DNA of 56,765 nucleotides from Seminavis robusta (lineage: Eukaryota; Bacillariophyta; Bacillariophyceae; Naviculales; Naviculaceae): assembly GCA_903772945.1 (NCBI GenBank), contig CAICTM010000610.1, positions 1-56,765 on the forward strand. The letters run 5' to 3'. Made by a program: the position numbers and the translations under genes. Below the pieces are notes generated by a model that worked only from the letters and a program-made list of their open reading frames with translations, did no database searches and was not told where the DNA came from. This document shows, piece after piece, positions 20,940-30,252 of the stretch (the first letter of the stretch is position 1; every line of letters starts with the position of its first letter).

Positions 20940-21896
20940 ATGTACGTATCTACTGGGATAGATCTCGGGCCGTTCTGTAGAGCACGATGTAGCTGTGGAT
21001 GCTCTGCAGTTGGGTTTAGTTAGATTAGTTTAGTTTGGTTGGTTAATGGATGGTCTGCTCACCCTCTCTCTCTTCCGTACAATTGATTGGACTATCTTTT
21101 CTATTATCACAGGCCCCGCGGTCCCCGAAAGCACTTGAAGCGTCTCCACGCTCCCAAAAAATGGAATCTCGCCAAGATGACGGGTGTGTTTGCACCCCGT
21201 CCTTCGGCTGGACCTCACAAACTGCGTGAATGCATCCCCGTTTGCGTTATTCTACGTGACAAGCTCAAGTACGCGTTGACCAACAAGGAATTCATGCAAA
21301 TCTGCATGGAACGTTGCGTCAAGGTCGACGGAAAAGTCCGTACCGACCACAATTTCCCCGCTGGATTCATGGATGTCATTGAATTGGAAAAGTCAGGAGA
21401 CCGATTCCGTGTCATGTTCGATATCAAGGGACGTTTCGTCTTGCAACGATTGGATCGTCAAGAGGCTCAGTTCAAGCTCTGCCGTGTCAGCAAGGTCTAT
21501 GTCAGTCAAGGAAAGGTCCCCGTCGCTGTCACCCATGATGGACGTACCATCCGATACCCCGACCCGGATACCAAGGTCAATGATACCATCAAGGTCAATA
21601 TCGAGACTGGAAAAATGTCCGATATCATGAAGTTCGAACTTGGTGCTATGGTCATGCTCACACGAGGTCACAATTGTGGACGTGTCGGAACTTTGCAGCA
21701 CATTGAAAAACACGAAGGGTCCTTTGCTATTGTCACCATCAAGGATTCCAAGGGTAACGTATTCAGCACTCGTTTGGAGAATTGCTTCGTTATCGGATCT
21801 GGATCCACTCCACAAATCAGTCTTCCCAAGGGACGTGGTGTCAAGAAAACTATCCTTCAGGAAAGAGCAGAAGCCGAAGCTGCTGGACGTCTCTAA
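20940..21896 (+). CDS. RPS4: 40S ribosomal protein S4 (eS4), start codon split by intron
   Basis: Exon 1 contributes only the first two bases of the ATG (20940-20941); the G and the rest come from exon 2 (21113-21896). The 171-nt intron has a GTACGT donor and a TCACAG acceptor. The joined product of 261 residues starts MPRGPRKHLKRLHAPKKWNL and contains TGVFAPRPSAGPHKLRECIP, which is unmistakable eS4 and close to the usual 263 residues. No other in-frame ATG precedes the conserved MxRGPxKHLKR start, so the split start is well supported. The domain order is the usual S4 RNA-binding, central and KOW regions. Confidence 0.94.
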
Positions 21897-22339
21897 GAAA
21901 TCAAAATGTGCTAGGCATACCGTAGCAAATGACATAAACAGAGTAGTAGGTGATTGTAGGTTCTGCATGCATGAGAACAATAGAGCATACTACCACAGTA
22001 CAACCAGAAGTTCAGGAACCAAAGGATGCTACCTGGAACCGACGCGGGAAACTGCCTTTAATGTAATGGACACTAGCCATATTCGTAATTAGACAACAAA
22101 CGTGCAGCCCACTTCCACCGGAGGTAGCCAAGAAAATATGGGTAGCTAGGTAGTGCTATCGTAATGTAGACATTTCTGCAGGGGTAACCAAAAACTGACT
22201 GGCTCTTGCTTGCACTTTTGATGGGTTCAAAAACTAAGACCCAGCATCAACAGACAAGAATGCAATCTTAGCTGACCATGCAAAGACCAGTCTTGGCTCA
22301 GTTCATGGAAAGTGCATAATGGCTAAATAGCCCCATTTC
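21897..22339. other. Intergenic region
   Basis: This is the 3' flank of RPS4 and the region beyond the end of the minus-strand LRR sequence. No gene, repeat or RNA is recognised. Confidence 0.5.
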
Positions 22340-23771
22340 TCACATCCACACATTACAGGGACACCAGTTGCAACCACAAAGCTCCTGACTGCAGTCAAAA
22401 GAGAGACCCAACCATACAGAATCATTCCATGGACCCAGCGAGCAAAGCACTGTTGGAATAGTTCCTGTGATTCCAGTAGAATTGATGTTCATGCCCCTCA
22501 ATGATCCATCAGTAACCAGGGATCCCAGAGAACTCGGCAGTGAGCTTTTCAGTTCATTGTGATTTAGGATAAGGTACTTTGTGTTGGTCAGCAAACCCAA
22601 CTCTGAGGGAACCGAGCCAGTCAGGGTATTGTGATTCAGAATCAGGTTTGCGTTGGACAGCAAACCAAGTTCTGAGGGAACTGATCCTTCCAGTTGATTT
22701 TGTCTCAAATATAGCCACTCAATATCCAAAAGTGAGCCAAGCTCACTTGGGATTACTCCAGAAAAAAGTACATTGTCGGAAAGATCAATGACTTCTACAT
22801 CAGAGAACCGGCCCAATTCGGATGGAATCTTCCCAGTCAGTATGTTTTGCTGAAGAAAGATACCTGTGAAGCCCACTGAGGTTGGTGAGCTGTCCAATCT
22901 CTGTGGGTAGAACTCCTGAGAAGCCATCAAAATTAAGAAGAATCAATATCAGTTGTTCAAGGTTGCCAATCTCAGATGGAAGAGTACCATTCAGAAGAGG
23001 ATTGCCAGTGAGAGGGAACCTTTGAGGCCATTGACTTGCAGCCAGAGATTAAGCAGTTCCTCACTTTCCTGTCCTCCAAGCCAAGCAACAAAGACACTCT
23101 TTGGAATCCAGTAGTTTCCCACCAGGTTCTTGTGTATCAACCATGGGAATGCCTCCCGATTGTAGGACAGCCAATTGTTTGATTCATTCCAGCTTGTGTC
23201 TCCTCCTGTGGCATAGTAGAAACAAACCAGAGCAGAGTTTTCCACCAGCTGCCATGGCTCTAGTGACTCAAAATTTGGGTCACGAATTGTCCATTGAAAA
23301 GCCTGAGTTTGAGGAGAAAGCTGATCTGATGACAATGTTCCATTGAGTGGCCATTGGTTGATGGTGGCAACTGTGTTATTTGGTAGCAAGGGCAACAGAG
23401 AAGCTGCCTTTGAGCTTTTCATCTCTTCTATGGAATTACTGGAGATTTCCTCGTTCTTTGCCTCAGATGGTGGGGTAACTGAAGTGATTTCTTTTGGTTG
23501 ATTCTGACTACTGTCGTCTGCAGGAACAGCCTTTTTATCCTGCGGTGTGTTGCTCTTTTGTTGTGATATCGTTATCTGCTGAATCATTGGATTGCAACCC
23601 AATACTGGGCATCGAGTTTTGGGATTCAAGATTGTCACCCGTGTCGGTGTCAGGGTTGTGTCGATCATGTTGGATAGCGGCATCAATCTCAATATGTTGG
23701 TCCATCTGATTGCTGGGTGGATTCGCTGCATCTTCAATCCTATCTTCTTCTTTGCTTCCTTGCTCTCTCAT
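22340..23771 (-). pseudogene. Leucine-rich repeat protein gene with frame disruptions
   Basis: The minus strand encodes a recognisable diatom-type LRR protein, but not in one frame. A polar N-terminus from the ATG at 23771 (MREQGSKEEDRIEDAANPP) shifts frame near 23545-23560. The next part holds the region before the repeats (ENSALVCFYYATGGDTSWNE) and the first repeat (LWLQVNGLKGSL). Near 23005 the LRR pattern moves to a second frame (LLNGTLPSEIGNLEQLI, FSGVLPTEIGQLTNL), and near 22875 it returns to the first (ILTGKIPSELG and further repeats to GTIPTVLC), ending CGCNWCPC. The two middle shifts are only about 125 bases apart with no room for introns. Either the gene is decaying or the assembly has small errors. 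With them repaired it would be a plant-type LRR domain of about seven repeats. Confidence 0.65.
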
Positions 23772-24265
23772 TGTGGTGAATGCTTTGCTCTGTGTACTAC
23801 TATTATGGCTCGATCATATCATCGTGTCCCTGGCTACGCCAAACGACGAACCGCGGATATTATTCGTGATCATGGCCCTACCGGTACCGGTACCAGGTAC
23901 CGGGACAGTACGAATATCAATCCATCCTCTCGATGATCGAGAGCAAAGTTTTCGGTACGGTACTGCATGGGTCACGAGTTCAATCACTTACTAAGGCTAA
24001 GGTTCAGGGATACTACAGATAAAACACGTCAGCGATTGAAATCATCTTCTTTCTCACCCCAATCGGCAATCAGATCATGGCAATCAACAGCTGATGAATC
24101 ATCGTCCGAGTCAGTGTCTTTGTCCATGCAAGCAACCTACACTCATCATCAAATCCAGTCAGAAAAGATACAAGTCCATCGATAGTTTTTGCTGCTGGCG
24201 CAAGTTATAAAGTAAAGAAACCTTGATTGGTTTTGCTTCCTGGATAGAAAACCAAAAATTTGACA
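23772..24265. other. Intergenic region with palindrome run
   Basis: The region lies between divergent sequences (LRR minus, SecA plus) and holds the SecA promoter. At 23878-23904 there is a run of GGTACC/ACCGGT palindromes. No gene is seen. Confidence 0.45.
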
Positions 24266-27200
24266 ATGCGTTTTGGGTTCTCTTCTCTTGCCGCCATTCT
24301 CTTTCTGAAGGTTGATCATGCCTCTGCATTCTCTCCCCTTTCACGTGGGGCTGGCTTGACCGTCTCGACGACATCCAGCCACCATCATGATCAGACTCGA
24401 GTGTCAACCGTCCCTTTTGTAAAGAGCCTCACTCGCTCCTCTAAGGGTCCACTGTTCATGGGTGGAATGGAAGACTTTTTGACTGGCCGTGATGACAAGG
24501 CGAGAAAGGCGGAAAATGACGAGTACATTGCAGAGCTTCAGAAACGGGTGGATAAAATCAACAATCTCGAACCAGAAATCGAGGACTTGGAGGATGACGA
24601 ATTGGTGGCCAAGACTGCTGAATTTCGAGAAAGGTTGAAGAAAGGCGAGGATATTAATGGACCTTTGTTGGAAGAGGCATACGCAGTTGTGCGAGAAGCA
24701 GCATGGTAGGTCAAAGAAAAGGAGGATGCGTACAAAATAGTTCTTGAAAGCTTGTATTTGTGTTCAGTGGTCTAACCATTTCATGTTTTAGGCGAGTGTT
24801 GGAACTGCGTCACTATGATGTACAAATTATGGGTGGATTGGCACTGCATGATGGAAGGTTGGCAGAAATGGCAACAGGAGAGGGGAAAACACTTGTGGCA
24901 ACGCTACCTTGTTATGTCAATACATTGGCCGGAAAGACATCTTTTGTGATCACTGTCAATGATTATTTGGCCCGTCGTGACATGGAAAAGATGGGACAGG
25001 TTCATCGTTTCCTGGGGCTGACTGTGGGTTTGATTCAGAGTGGAATGACAGAAGAGCAACGCCGAAAGGCCTATGCCTGTGACATTGTTTACGTGACAAA
25101 CTCGGAACTAGGCTTTGACTTTTTGAGAGATCACCTCGCACTGACACCGGAACAAACAGTTTTGCCCAATGGTGGAGGAGAGTTTGATGGATTTTGCTTG
25201 GTCGACGAAGCTGATTCAGTGCTGATTGATGAAGCCAGAACTCCACTGATTATCAGTAAGCAAGTACCAGCTCCTGCAAACAAATACCAGACGGCAAACA
25301 CCCTTGCTGGTGCTCTCAAACCAGATGTTCACTACACGGTAGACTTGAAGAACAAGAACTGTGTTCTCAACGAAGTTGGATACCGGGACTGTGAACGGGC
25401 CCTTGGGATTGATAGTCTCTTCGAGATACAAGCTGATGGAGAAGCTTGGGCTCCATACGTTACCAATGCTGTAAAGGCAAAGGAGCTCTTCAAGAGGGAT
25501 GTCGAATACACCGTGCTAGAAGATGATGCCGGTGAGAAATGTGGTGTAGGTATCGTTGATGCCTTCACTGGACGTGTGCTTGATGGTCGTAGATGGTCGG
25601 ACGGTCTTCATCAGAGCATTGAAGCCATGGAGGGTATTGATGTCAGCGAACAAAGCAAAGTCATTGCCAAGGTGACTTATCAGGTAAGGGGATTCGGGGG
25701 TACCACTCCCAGTAAGGAAAGATCACATTATTTCCAGATTCTAACTTTATTCCCTTCTATCGCAATGCAACGCCAACAGTCCTTGTTTCGTCAATTCACT
25801 CGTCTGGCTGGTATGACTGGAACCGCCATGGCGGACGCTACCGAATTGGAACTGACCTACGGGTTGAGGGTCACACCCATCCCAACAGCATTGCCAATTG
25901 CTCGACGCGACTACCCCGACGTTGCGTTCAAAACACGCAAAGCTGCTGACGATTCCCTGGTGAAGGAAATTGAGGCTGTTGGTGGGGGGCAGCCTGACGG
26001 TCGACCATGTCTAGTTGGTACAACCTCGGTTGCACAAAGTGAGCTGTTGGTCAAAAAGCTGGCTGAAAAGGGCATCAAAGCGGAACTACTTAACGCATCT
26101 CCAAAGAATGCCCCCAGAGAATCCGAGATTGTCGCTCAGGCTGGTCGTGCCGGAGTTGTGACGGTGGCTACCAACATGGCTGGGCGTGGTACGGATATTT
26201 TGCTGGGCGGTTGTCCAAACACCATGTCACGAATCAAGACGAGGTCGGTCTTGTTGAAAGATGGCATTTTGTCTTCTGAGGAAGCATCAAAGTTGCCTCC
26301 ATCACCAGAAGAGGACTACTTCCCAACAGAGGCAACAGAAGACAGTATTTTCATGTTGAAAGAAGCGGCAGCAGCCATTCGGAAGGAGTTCGGGAGTGAC
26401 TTGACAAGCCTGGTCTTGGAAGAGATCCTCACTGTGGCCTTTGATACAACTGAGGCCGAGGACGACGCTGATTACATTGTGAAGCTTCGAAATGGAGCCG
26501 AAAGCATCAAAGAGACATACAGCGAGGCGCTGGAGGAAGAAAAAGAAGCAGTGGAAAAAGCAGGTGGCCTCTACGTAATGGGTACAAACCGTCACGAGAG
26601 TTCTCGCATTGACAACCAATTGCGTGGACGTTCGGGTCGTCAGGGAAACCCCGGGACATCCAGATTCTTCCTTTCATTTGAAGATGACATGTTTGTGATC
26701 TTTGGAGGTGAGAAACTTGAGAAAATGCTGACTATGTTCCGTGTTAGCGAGGACATGCCTGTGGAAGCGCCACAAATTAGTGAGTCATTGGACAAGGTCC
26801 AGAAGGCAGTGGAACAGAAGTACCGAGATATTCGAGGGGAGATCTTCAAGTTTGATGATGTCTTGAACGGCCAGAGGACTGTCATCTACTCCCGCCGAAG
26901 AAATATCCTCTCGAAGTCCGCAGCTGAATCACTTGAGATTATGAAGGAATACAACAAGCAGACTGTCCAGGACATCGTCAATGCGCAGACCGAAGACGGT
27001 GTCGTCAATGTCGAGAAGGTGCTGGAAAAGATTGGACAGTTTTTCCCCTCGGTGGCCCCGCTTTTGCAGCAAGATGACCTTGATGGTCGCTCACCCGAAG
27101 AGGTTTCGACTTTTGTCGGTGTTGCGGTCGAAGAGGTGTTCGCTGCAAAGTGCGACGAGGTGGATAAGAAAGCTGTGGCCGCTGGCAAGGCACCTGGATC

Positions 27201-27453
27201 TCTGGGCCGTTCGGCTAACTACATTACACTCGTGTCAATGGACAATGCATGGTCTGATCATCTTCAATCCATGGAAAACTTGAAGGAAAGCGTCATTCTG
27301 AGAAAGTACCAGGGACGTGATCCTGTGGTGGAATACCAAAACGAAGCCTTCACGTTGTTCAAAGGACTCGAGGACACAATGAGATTCAACACTGTCTTCT
27401 CTTTGTGGCAGAGTCTGGCTGCAGCTGGCCAACCAGCCGCTCAGGTAGCATAA
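24266..27453 (+). CDS. secA: Nuclear-encoded plastid SecA preprotein translocase ATPase
   Basis: Three exons (24266-24705, 24792-25683, 25780-27453) give 1001 residues. The N-terminus is a signal peptide ending in DHASAF, then SPLSRGAG, the diatom plastid-import signature. The motor is complete: Walker [10 protein letters not shown] (about residue 174), Walker [20 protein letters not shown] (about 284), [14 protein letters not shown], and [22 protein letters not shown]. The usual C-terminal zinc tail is absent, as in plastid SecAs. An insert of about 110 residues follows LLGGCPN before [21 protein letters not shown] recall a similar feature in plant SecA2. SecA drives proteins through the Sec channel of the thylakoid or envelope using ATP. 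Diatom plastid genomes normally carry their own secA, so this is probably a second, SecA2-type enzyme. The second intron (96 nt) has no in-frame stop, so an unspliced mRNA would add 32 residues. Confidence 0.9.
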
Positions 27454-27839
27454 AGAAACGTATTACTAGTAGACAAGATGCATGTACTCTAGCCACACCC
27501 CCTCTCTTCTCTCTTTCACACCAGCCACCGGTAACACGTACTTTTACGGTACTGTACCGGTACAGGTACCGGTACCGGTACGGGTACCGGTACCCGTTAG
27601 TCCCTTCATACCGGTGCTACAGTGTACATGTGGCCAGAGGTGGAGCATGGAATGCATGAGATGGTCACTCCCTCAAGTTGGCGTGGATGGTAATTTGAAA
27701 AGAGCAGTGCCGCCAAATTTAAAACATTTCCCGCATTGGCTCTGTCCTGCTGGCGTGCTTCAACGACGGCGCAAACATTGAGCAACACTTCTTTAGCTTC
27801 ATTGGTCTAACCACACTTTCAGCATCCTGACTTTTAAAA
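27454..27839. other. Intergenic region with the longest GGTACC palindrome array
   Basis: The region contains the SecA 3' flank and the promoter of the next gene. At 27548-27596 nearly 50 bp consist of overlapping GGTACC, ACCGGT and CGGGTACC units, the longest array of this motif in the window. No gene is seen. Confidence 0.6.
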
Positions 27840-28859
27840 ATGAAGACAATCAAAATAATGACGAGAAATCCTTTGACGAAAGCAACAACAAATCCGAAGA
27901 AAGACGGGGTAGCCATCAAGAAGCATGACGTTCGACGCAGCAAAAGATTTCGCCGCGAGAGAGAAATGTACCAAACAGAAGTCGTGACCAGAGGTGTGGT
28001 AACGATCGAGAGAGACGAGGTCTGTGGAATGGCCCAGCCAGGAGGCACCTACATGTCTGAAAAGGAAAGGCGCGATCGTGAAGAGGACCTCGAGGGACGA
28101 CATCTATATGACGAGGTCCTTCGCGGAGCTGGATGGGGTTACATCAAAGGAAAGGCAGTCACAGATCCCTCGTGGATCTTTACGGGCCCAAACTACAGCA
28201 AAGATAATGCACGCATCAATGAAAACTACTTTACATCTTATCAAGCCATTTTCCAGCAATTCGAAAAGGACGGTGACACCACGGATCTTATTTTGAGAAG
28301 AGGGCAGATTGATGAAGAACCACAAGAGCAAACTTCAAAAGCATCCGTTTCAGCCACAAACGCAACGTGCGCTACCGCTATTCCTGATGGAGTTGTTCCT
28401 TTTGCCTCTGGCCCAACTGTAGAGGGTGTCCCTGTGAACCAACCAAAGACAGATGATAACACTGACGCAGAATCTATCCCCACTGCAATTAGCCAAGAAG
28501 ATTCTGCTACCGGTACCACCAACACCGCTGAAGCTTCCAATCCACCAGCTGTTGTTACTCACTTCAATACTGTAGACATTCCCACAAAACAGGAAGCTGC
28601 TGGTGATGATGACACTCCCATGAAACAGGAAGATGGGGATGACGCTTCCATTGAGATAGTGGGTGACTCTTCAGATCCCAAACCTTCTGAAGATCTCCGC
28701 ACTAGGTTGGAGCGCCTTGAGAAAAGTCTGGGCTTCGCTCTATCCTCTCAAGTCATTCACAGACGCATTACCGTGCTGGAGGGTCAATGTGGAGTGACGG
28801 CTCAAGGAAAGTCTTTCTTGGGTCGTGTCGCAGAATTGGAGGCAATCATTGGGATCTGA
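27840..28859 (+). CDS. Unrecognised hydrophilic protein
   Basis: An intronless frame of 339 residues starting at the ATG at 27840. The first 60 residues are strongly basic (RRSKRFRREREMYQ) and could direct nuclear import. A small conserved-looking segment follows (LYDEVLRGAGWGYIKGKA, then SWIFTGPNYSKDNARINENY). Residues 155-280 are disordered and rich in T, A, D and P, with two PxKQE repeats (IPTKQEAAGDDDTPMKQEDGD). The end is a predicted short coiled coil (LRTRLERLEKSLGF and GRVAELEAIIGI). I do not recognise the family. An uninterrupted frame of this length with an amphipathic C-terminus argues for a real gene. It stands alone, same strand as SecA, 386 bp downstream. Confidence 0.6.
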   Translation: MKTIKIMTRNPLTKATTNPKKDGVAIKKHDVRRSKRFRREREMYQTEVVTRGVVTIERDEVCGMAQPGGTYMSEKERRDREEDLEGRHLYDEVLRGAGWGYIKGKAVTDPSWIFTGPNYSKDNARINENYFTSYQAIFQQFEKDGDTTDLILRRGQIDEEPQEQTSKASVSATNATCATAIPDGVVPFASGPTVEGVPVNQPKTDDNTDAESIPTAISQEDSATGTTNTAEASNPPAVVTHFNTVDIPTKQEAAGDDDTPMKQEDGDDASIEIVGDSSDPKPSEDLRTRLERLEKSLGFALSSQVIHRRITVLEGQCGVTAQGKSFLGRVAELEAIIGI

Positions 28860-29056
28860 AACATGTTCGTCCAAGTGCAAGCTGCCAACTCGTGCGATTG
28901 AAATGATGATGATGGGCCATCGTTAATTTGCCCTTGCATCATGTATTCAAGTTCGACTGTCACTCCCTTACCTAATTCCGGTCCAGTGATAGTTCCGCGG
29001 AACAATGTATGTTACTTTTTCATTACTAAAAAAATCATGTTAAAATTAGGATTGAA

Positions 29057-29806
29057 TCATTCCCACCATTCAAAGCCAATTTCATCCAGCATGGCCTTCC
29101 TCTCTTGTCTGGTTCAAGTGCACCCTTTGCGTAGAGTCTCTTTTGATGGCATATCCGTTTAGGAAGGAGATTTGCCAGGAACAATCTTATTGGCATAGCA
29201 ATGCTTGAGTTCTTCATACATGTAGCCTTCCAGCCAAGACTTTTTTCATAAATCTCATCAAAGTCCCATGTGAATGCAACCTTGTCAAGTTTTTCTTTTC
29301 GGTCCGGTCTGGTTGCAAGGCGCCATTTTTGTTTCGATTCCGTTGATTGTGCACCCAATGGCCCAGGTCTTCATTTTCTGAGTATGAACTTGGTACATGA
29401 GTCTGGCCGTTCTGTTGCTTGAACTGAGAAAGTTTATCAAGCAAATTGGAAATTCCACAAGGTTTCCTGTTCAGCTGTCTTCACCTCAACAAACCTTTTT
29501 AGCCTCCAATTAAAAACCCAATGGACTCTAGCATTTCTTGTCTATCTCTCCTGAGATTGCCGGTAGTGCACTGGCGGCGTTGTGTTTTGACCCATGCACC
29601 CAGACGCCCATGCACTTCTTTGCAAGGTACCCTGCAGTGTCTATGACTTCCCTTGTACTCTCCTCCTCCAACCTTGCCATCCACTGTTGGTCAAACTTGT
29701 CCAAATGAGCATGAGTCCATAGGAATCCAATACTAAGTACTATAGTATCTAGCTGAGCAATCTGTTCCTGTGGCAATCGTCCTTTAGCCTGCCTCAAATT
29801 TTTCAT
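29057..29806 (-). pseudogene. Decayed helicase-associated (HA) domain gene
   Basis: Three or more HA-type units can be read on the minus strand, scattered across frames. The first has HCRVPCKEVHGRLGAWVKTQ and DRQEMLESIGF; the second has QTHVPSSYSENEDLGHWVHN with QPDRTEK, then EKLDKVAFTWDFDEIYEK in another frame; the last ends QERKAMLDEIGFEWWE followed by TGA at 29057-29059. HA domains typically show a VPxxY..LGxWVxxQR pattern and an LxxIGFxW end, as seen here. Each unit is broken by frame changes or stops, so this is a degenerate copy of a family that is abundant in diatoms. No ATG of a functional gene is evident. Confidence 0.6.
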
Positions 29807-30252
29807 CCATGAAGCTAGCTAGATTCGATTCGGTTTTCTTTCGAATTTTGGGGGGCGTTGTTCGCGCCATTTCCACGCTCTCCGCGAGTTCAATCGCATG
29901 TGACGTGTCGCTGGCTGAAAGTTAGCATTAGGGCTAGCGTTTTGGATCCTGATATTCACCCCTCCAGATTACGAGGCAACAACCTCCACGGCAAACGGCA
30001 AGTTGAAGTCCTCAATGGCAATGTGAATACCCACAGCGACAATTAGTTGAGAGAGCGACCAAAGATCCCCTCGGTTGGTTGCGATACTAGCTAGTACCGT
30101 AGCTGATAATTAGATAGAAGCGCTGGTACCGATAAGAGAGGCTCTCGCTGTTCACGTGTTTGGTCTGAAAAGATAAAGGAAATCGTTTGGCGTTCACATC
30201 GCCTATGAAGGAAGATCTGGATCAATCATTTATTCTATATTGATTGTTCGCC
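29807..30252. other. Intergenic region upstream of the PDZ/PHD gene
   Basis: This is the promoter side of the large plus-strand gene. It contains GCTAGCTAG-like palindromes near 29813-29823 and 30088-30100. A short open frame at 29858-30046 has no recognised content. Confidence 0.45.

Noticed and set aside
29858..30046. A 62-codon plus-strand frame upstream of the PDZ/PHD gene
   Set aside because: Too short, no motif, and most likely promoter sequence.
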